Shown: positions 62,201-64,000 of the stretch, piece by piece
Position numbering within the stretch: position 1 is the stretch's first letter
Layout: each line of letters starts with the position of its first letter
Assembly (NCBI GenBank): GCA_963924555.1
Contig: OZ004584.1
Location: forward strand, 4,339,001-4,403,000
Direction of reading: 5' to 3'
Length of the DNA: 64,000 nucleotides
Origin: Crambe crambe
Lineage: Eukaryota; Porifera; Demospongiae; Poecilosclerida; Crambeidae
Made by a program: the position numbers and the translations under genes
Notes under the pieces: generated by a model
What the model saw: only the letters and a program-made list of their open reading frames with translations
What the model was told of the DNA's origin: nothing
The model's database searches: none

Positions 62201-63252
62201 CTTGTCAAATATATACTGTGGATTATTTATAACAAACTCAGGGACTTCCTTGAAATGGCGGACTAGCCCAGTTTGGTTATGCAGGAACCAAAGGCAGTTA
62301 TCCATGTCTTCTTTAGTTTCGATACCACAATTCTTACCCACATCTAGACAAGTATCATAGGATAACACTTGTTCGGCAAAGTGCTTAATACGGGTAGAGA
62401 AGAGGGACCATGTGTAAGGAACGCTAATGTGGTAGTCATCACTACCAGTTACCACTTGGTTTACCCTAGCTCGTACACTCTGGAAGGCAGTATCATCATC
62501 AGAGCAGTTGTTTACAGGAAACAGCATGCAGGACTCTGAGTTAGACACAATCATACCATCTTCGAAAGCCTGTGTTGCTTTCACGATATTCTGCAGATCT
62601 CGATCAATCTCCTTAATCTTGTCTACTTTTGACTCCAACTTGTCGACATGGGTGGCAATGAAGAGTACTTTTGGTTGGGGTAGGTTACCTCCCTTAGGAT
62701 TCCTTGTCACTTGTATTAAAGTGATGTTGGCAAGAAATTGCAATATAGACTCCTTTGTGGACATGACGGTTTTAAAAGACTCTCCATCTGGGCTAAGATG
62801 CTCCACTTCATGAAAGTTTAAGTCAGCCCTGAAGACATGATAGAAAATTGAATTGCCAGAGATCAATAAATGCAAATGCTCTTGGAATTCAGGCTGACCC
62901 TTCACATCAGACAGGTAATGCATCCAGGAGGTTTTCTTCTCATATGTAGACACGTGTGGTAAAATAGTGCGGAGTGTTTCATCAGCAACACTAATAACAT
63001 CCAGTTGGTTCCAGTCAAGACCCTCCACTACAACCACAGATCTAGACAGTTTGGGGATACATACCTCCATACTCGCTTTCTTCTCAGCGACGCTTCTGCT
63101 GGCATCTTTAAAGAATCTATTCCGTGCAAGTCGACTCATAAAAGAAGATTTTCCAGATTTAGCTAAGCCGCAAAAAATGCCATGAACATAAACTTCATCA
63201 GTGGCGCCCTTCTCCTTTATGGCTTGGTGATAAGCTGCAAATCCTTCAGCAA
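56297..63252 (-). CDS. ROC-COR GTPase with Death-domain exons downstream
   Basis: Main exon 63252-61439: P-loop GLAKSGKSS, a ROC-type GTPase body ('KVLFIATHVDKLES' as the G4-like motif), then COR-type sequence (WFLHNQTGLVRHF, 'EFVINNPQYIFDKMEDLI', KKGIFS). ROC-COR proteins (LRRK2, MFHAS1 and DAPK1 relatives) are cytosolic GTPases that signal through attached domains. Downstream exons 56730-56437 and 56364-56297 encode a Death domain ('LAARWYPFGTKLHLSMDLLD', 'PTWSMLVEAVKAG') and a basic tail. ROC-COR followed by Death is known in sponge and other invertebrate proteins. The main exon ends in phase 0 and the Death exon starts in phase 1, so an exon inside the 4.7-kb, transposon-filled intron is missing, or the two are separate genes. 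The 5' exons lie beyond 63252 or outside the window. Confidence 0.78.
57091..58283. mobile_element. 1.19-kb TIR element
   Basis: Ends TCATAGATAATAGAGCACTC and exact reverse complement, pairing over about 35 bp (to ATGAAACGC). Short internal ORFs do not resemble a known transposase. The CATAGATA ends resemble those of 45533-46888, so they may be related. No clear TSD. Lies in the ROC-COR/Death intron. Confidence 0.75.
59036..59172. mobile_element. GTTAGACACC hairpin element
   Basis: Imperfect 65-bp arms containing GATCTACGGTATTTAGAAAC and its complement, with GC-rich loop GCGCTCGGGCTGC. A diverged single-arm relative occurs at 37062-37145. Confidence 0.75.
59990..60500. repeat. Interspersed duplicated segment (pairs with 63380-63825)
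   Basis: Shares AACTAGGGCAATGT, CAACTCTTTAGAAGATTTT, ACAAGAGTCATGTAA and GTGGTTCCAACCAG with 63380-63825 in the same order. The second copy is interrupted by a MITE (63476-63683). Confidence 0.65.
60490..61091. mobile_element. Second copy of the TACCGTATAGCGC MITE
   Basis: Diverged relative of 40999-41583: left end near GCTGTATAATGCTCTATTTT, right end AAAAGCGTTATACGGTATA; interior shares GCTTTGAAGGATTTTTAGAG. Confidence 0.65.
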
Positions 63253-64000
63253 CTAAAATCACAAAAACATGTAGCATGATATTTTTAGAGTCAGAATAAA
63301 ACACATTTTTATGTGTACACATTCAATGGGTCATGAGAGGTTACAAAACTATTGTATCATGAATGAATGCTGAATATTAACTAGGGCAATGTTCAACATT
63401 CAGTTAACAGCGAGCGAGCAAGCATTCTTTAATTAGAACTACAACTCTTTAGAAGATTTTGTTGTTTAGTTTATACAGGGGTGTATCCACCACTCCGGTT
63501 GGTCTTCACCGGACCACTTTTATATCCAATAATTTCATGCCTGCAGAGTTAGCTAGGTGATTATAGCTATGAACCTTCAAGAATCATGATCACATAGCAT
63601 ATCCTTCTGATAAGTGATAAAGGGTATGGTGATCCCACGTACAAGCACACCGGGCCACCCAAAATTCTGTTGATACACCCCTGTTATATGTATTAGATAA
63701 GCTACAACTACTACTTTAGCTTTAGACAGTGAGCATGATAGGCTCCGGTGCTTAATATTGTGTCAGAGACAAGAGTCATGTAAGTGGTGGTTCCAACCAG
63801 AAAGCTCTCGCTCGCTGCAATTAAACAGAGAGGTTACATTATAATCAGGGGTGAATTTACAGCTGGGCGGAGTCGGCTCATGCTCCCTCCCCCGGATCCC
63901 CCTTTCAGGGCTTACAATAACAGTCAGTCATAGGACATTTTCCAGCCAATTTTTTCATTTGTTCGATCATTTTCTACCTTTATATGACCAATTTTTCTAG
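63253..64000. other. Right edge: repeats, no exon seen
   Basis: Holds the second copy of the 59990-60500 segment and, from 63846, the start of another repeat (ATCAGGGGTGAATTTACAGC) that runs out of the window. Upstream exons of the ROC-COR gene were not found here. Confidence 0.55.
63476..63683. mobile_element. MITE with CAGGGGTGTATC ends
   Basis: Ends CAGGGGTGTATCCACCACTC and ...GTTGATACACCCCTG; inner CCGGTTGG and CCGGGCCACC also pair loosely. Inserted in the duplicated segment. Confidence 0.7.

Overview
This is a gene-rich eukaryotic window: short introns with GT-AG (sometimes GC-AG) sites, many microsatellites, dozens of short foldback/MITE elements, and gene families typical of early-branching animals. 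The mixture of group A SRCR receptors, a Death/NACHT/LRR gene, a ROC-COR GTPase followed by a Death-domain exon, and HIRAN-like debris points to a sponge, most likely a demosponge. This is inference; no marker gene fixes the species. All gene models were joined by hand from splice sites and reading phase.

Layout. 1-9.6 kb: a tandem family of membrane-anchored coiled-coil genes: a frameshifted partial copy, an intact two-TM copy at 3383-4555, and a copy with seventeen 14-residue repeats at 5245-6945. The last sits tail-to-tail with a 5'-truncated SRCR receptor copy. 10-12.6 kb: WDR61/SKI8, nearly complete. 15.6-22.3 kb, minus strand: Death domain, Ser/Thr/Pro linkers, a duplicated unknown module, then NACHT and LRRs. 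23.0-29.8 kb, minus strand: an EF-hand-like exon, then glucosidase I (MOGS) with an in-frame TGA in a conserved segment and no C-terminal exons. 30.5-35.2 kb: a second, near-identical copy of the 4893-9568 block; here the coiled-coil gene has a 10-bp frameshifting deletion, but the SRCR gene is complete and runs to 44534 (signal peptide, five SRCR domains, TM, PPxY tail). Its introns hold many foldback elements and a HIRAN-like pseudogene inside an inverted-repeat element. 45-55.3 kb, plus strand: a protein of more than 1,700 residues, helical repeats followed by a CxxC...SHxxP...CxxC zinc-finger/HNH-like region. 56.3-63.3 kb, minus strand: ROC-COR GTPase and downstream Death-domain exons, converging on the previous gene.

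Taken together: WDR61 and MOGS are housekeeping families (Ski complex/PAF1; ER N-glycan trimming). Nearly everything else looks like self/non-self or innate-immune machinery: a multi-SRCR receptor, heavily sequon-bearing coiled-coil surface proteins, a Death-NLR, a ROC-COR-Death protein and an uncharacterised helical-repeat/zinc protein. The locus shows recent duplication, repeat conversion, truncation and pseudogenisation, as expected for a fast-evolving immune or allorecognition region.
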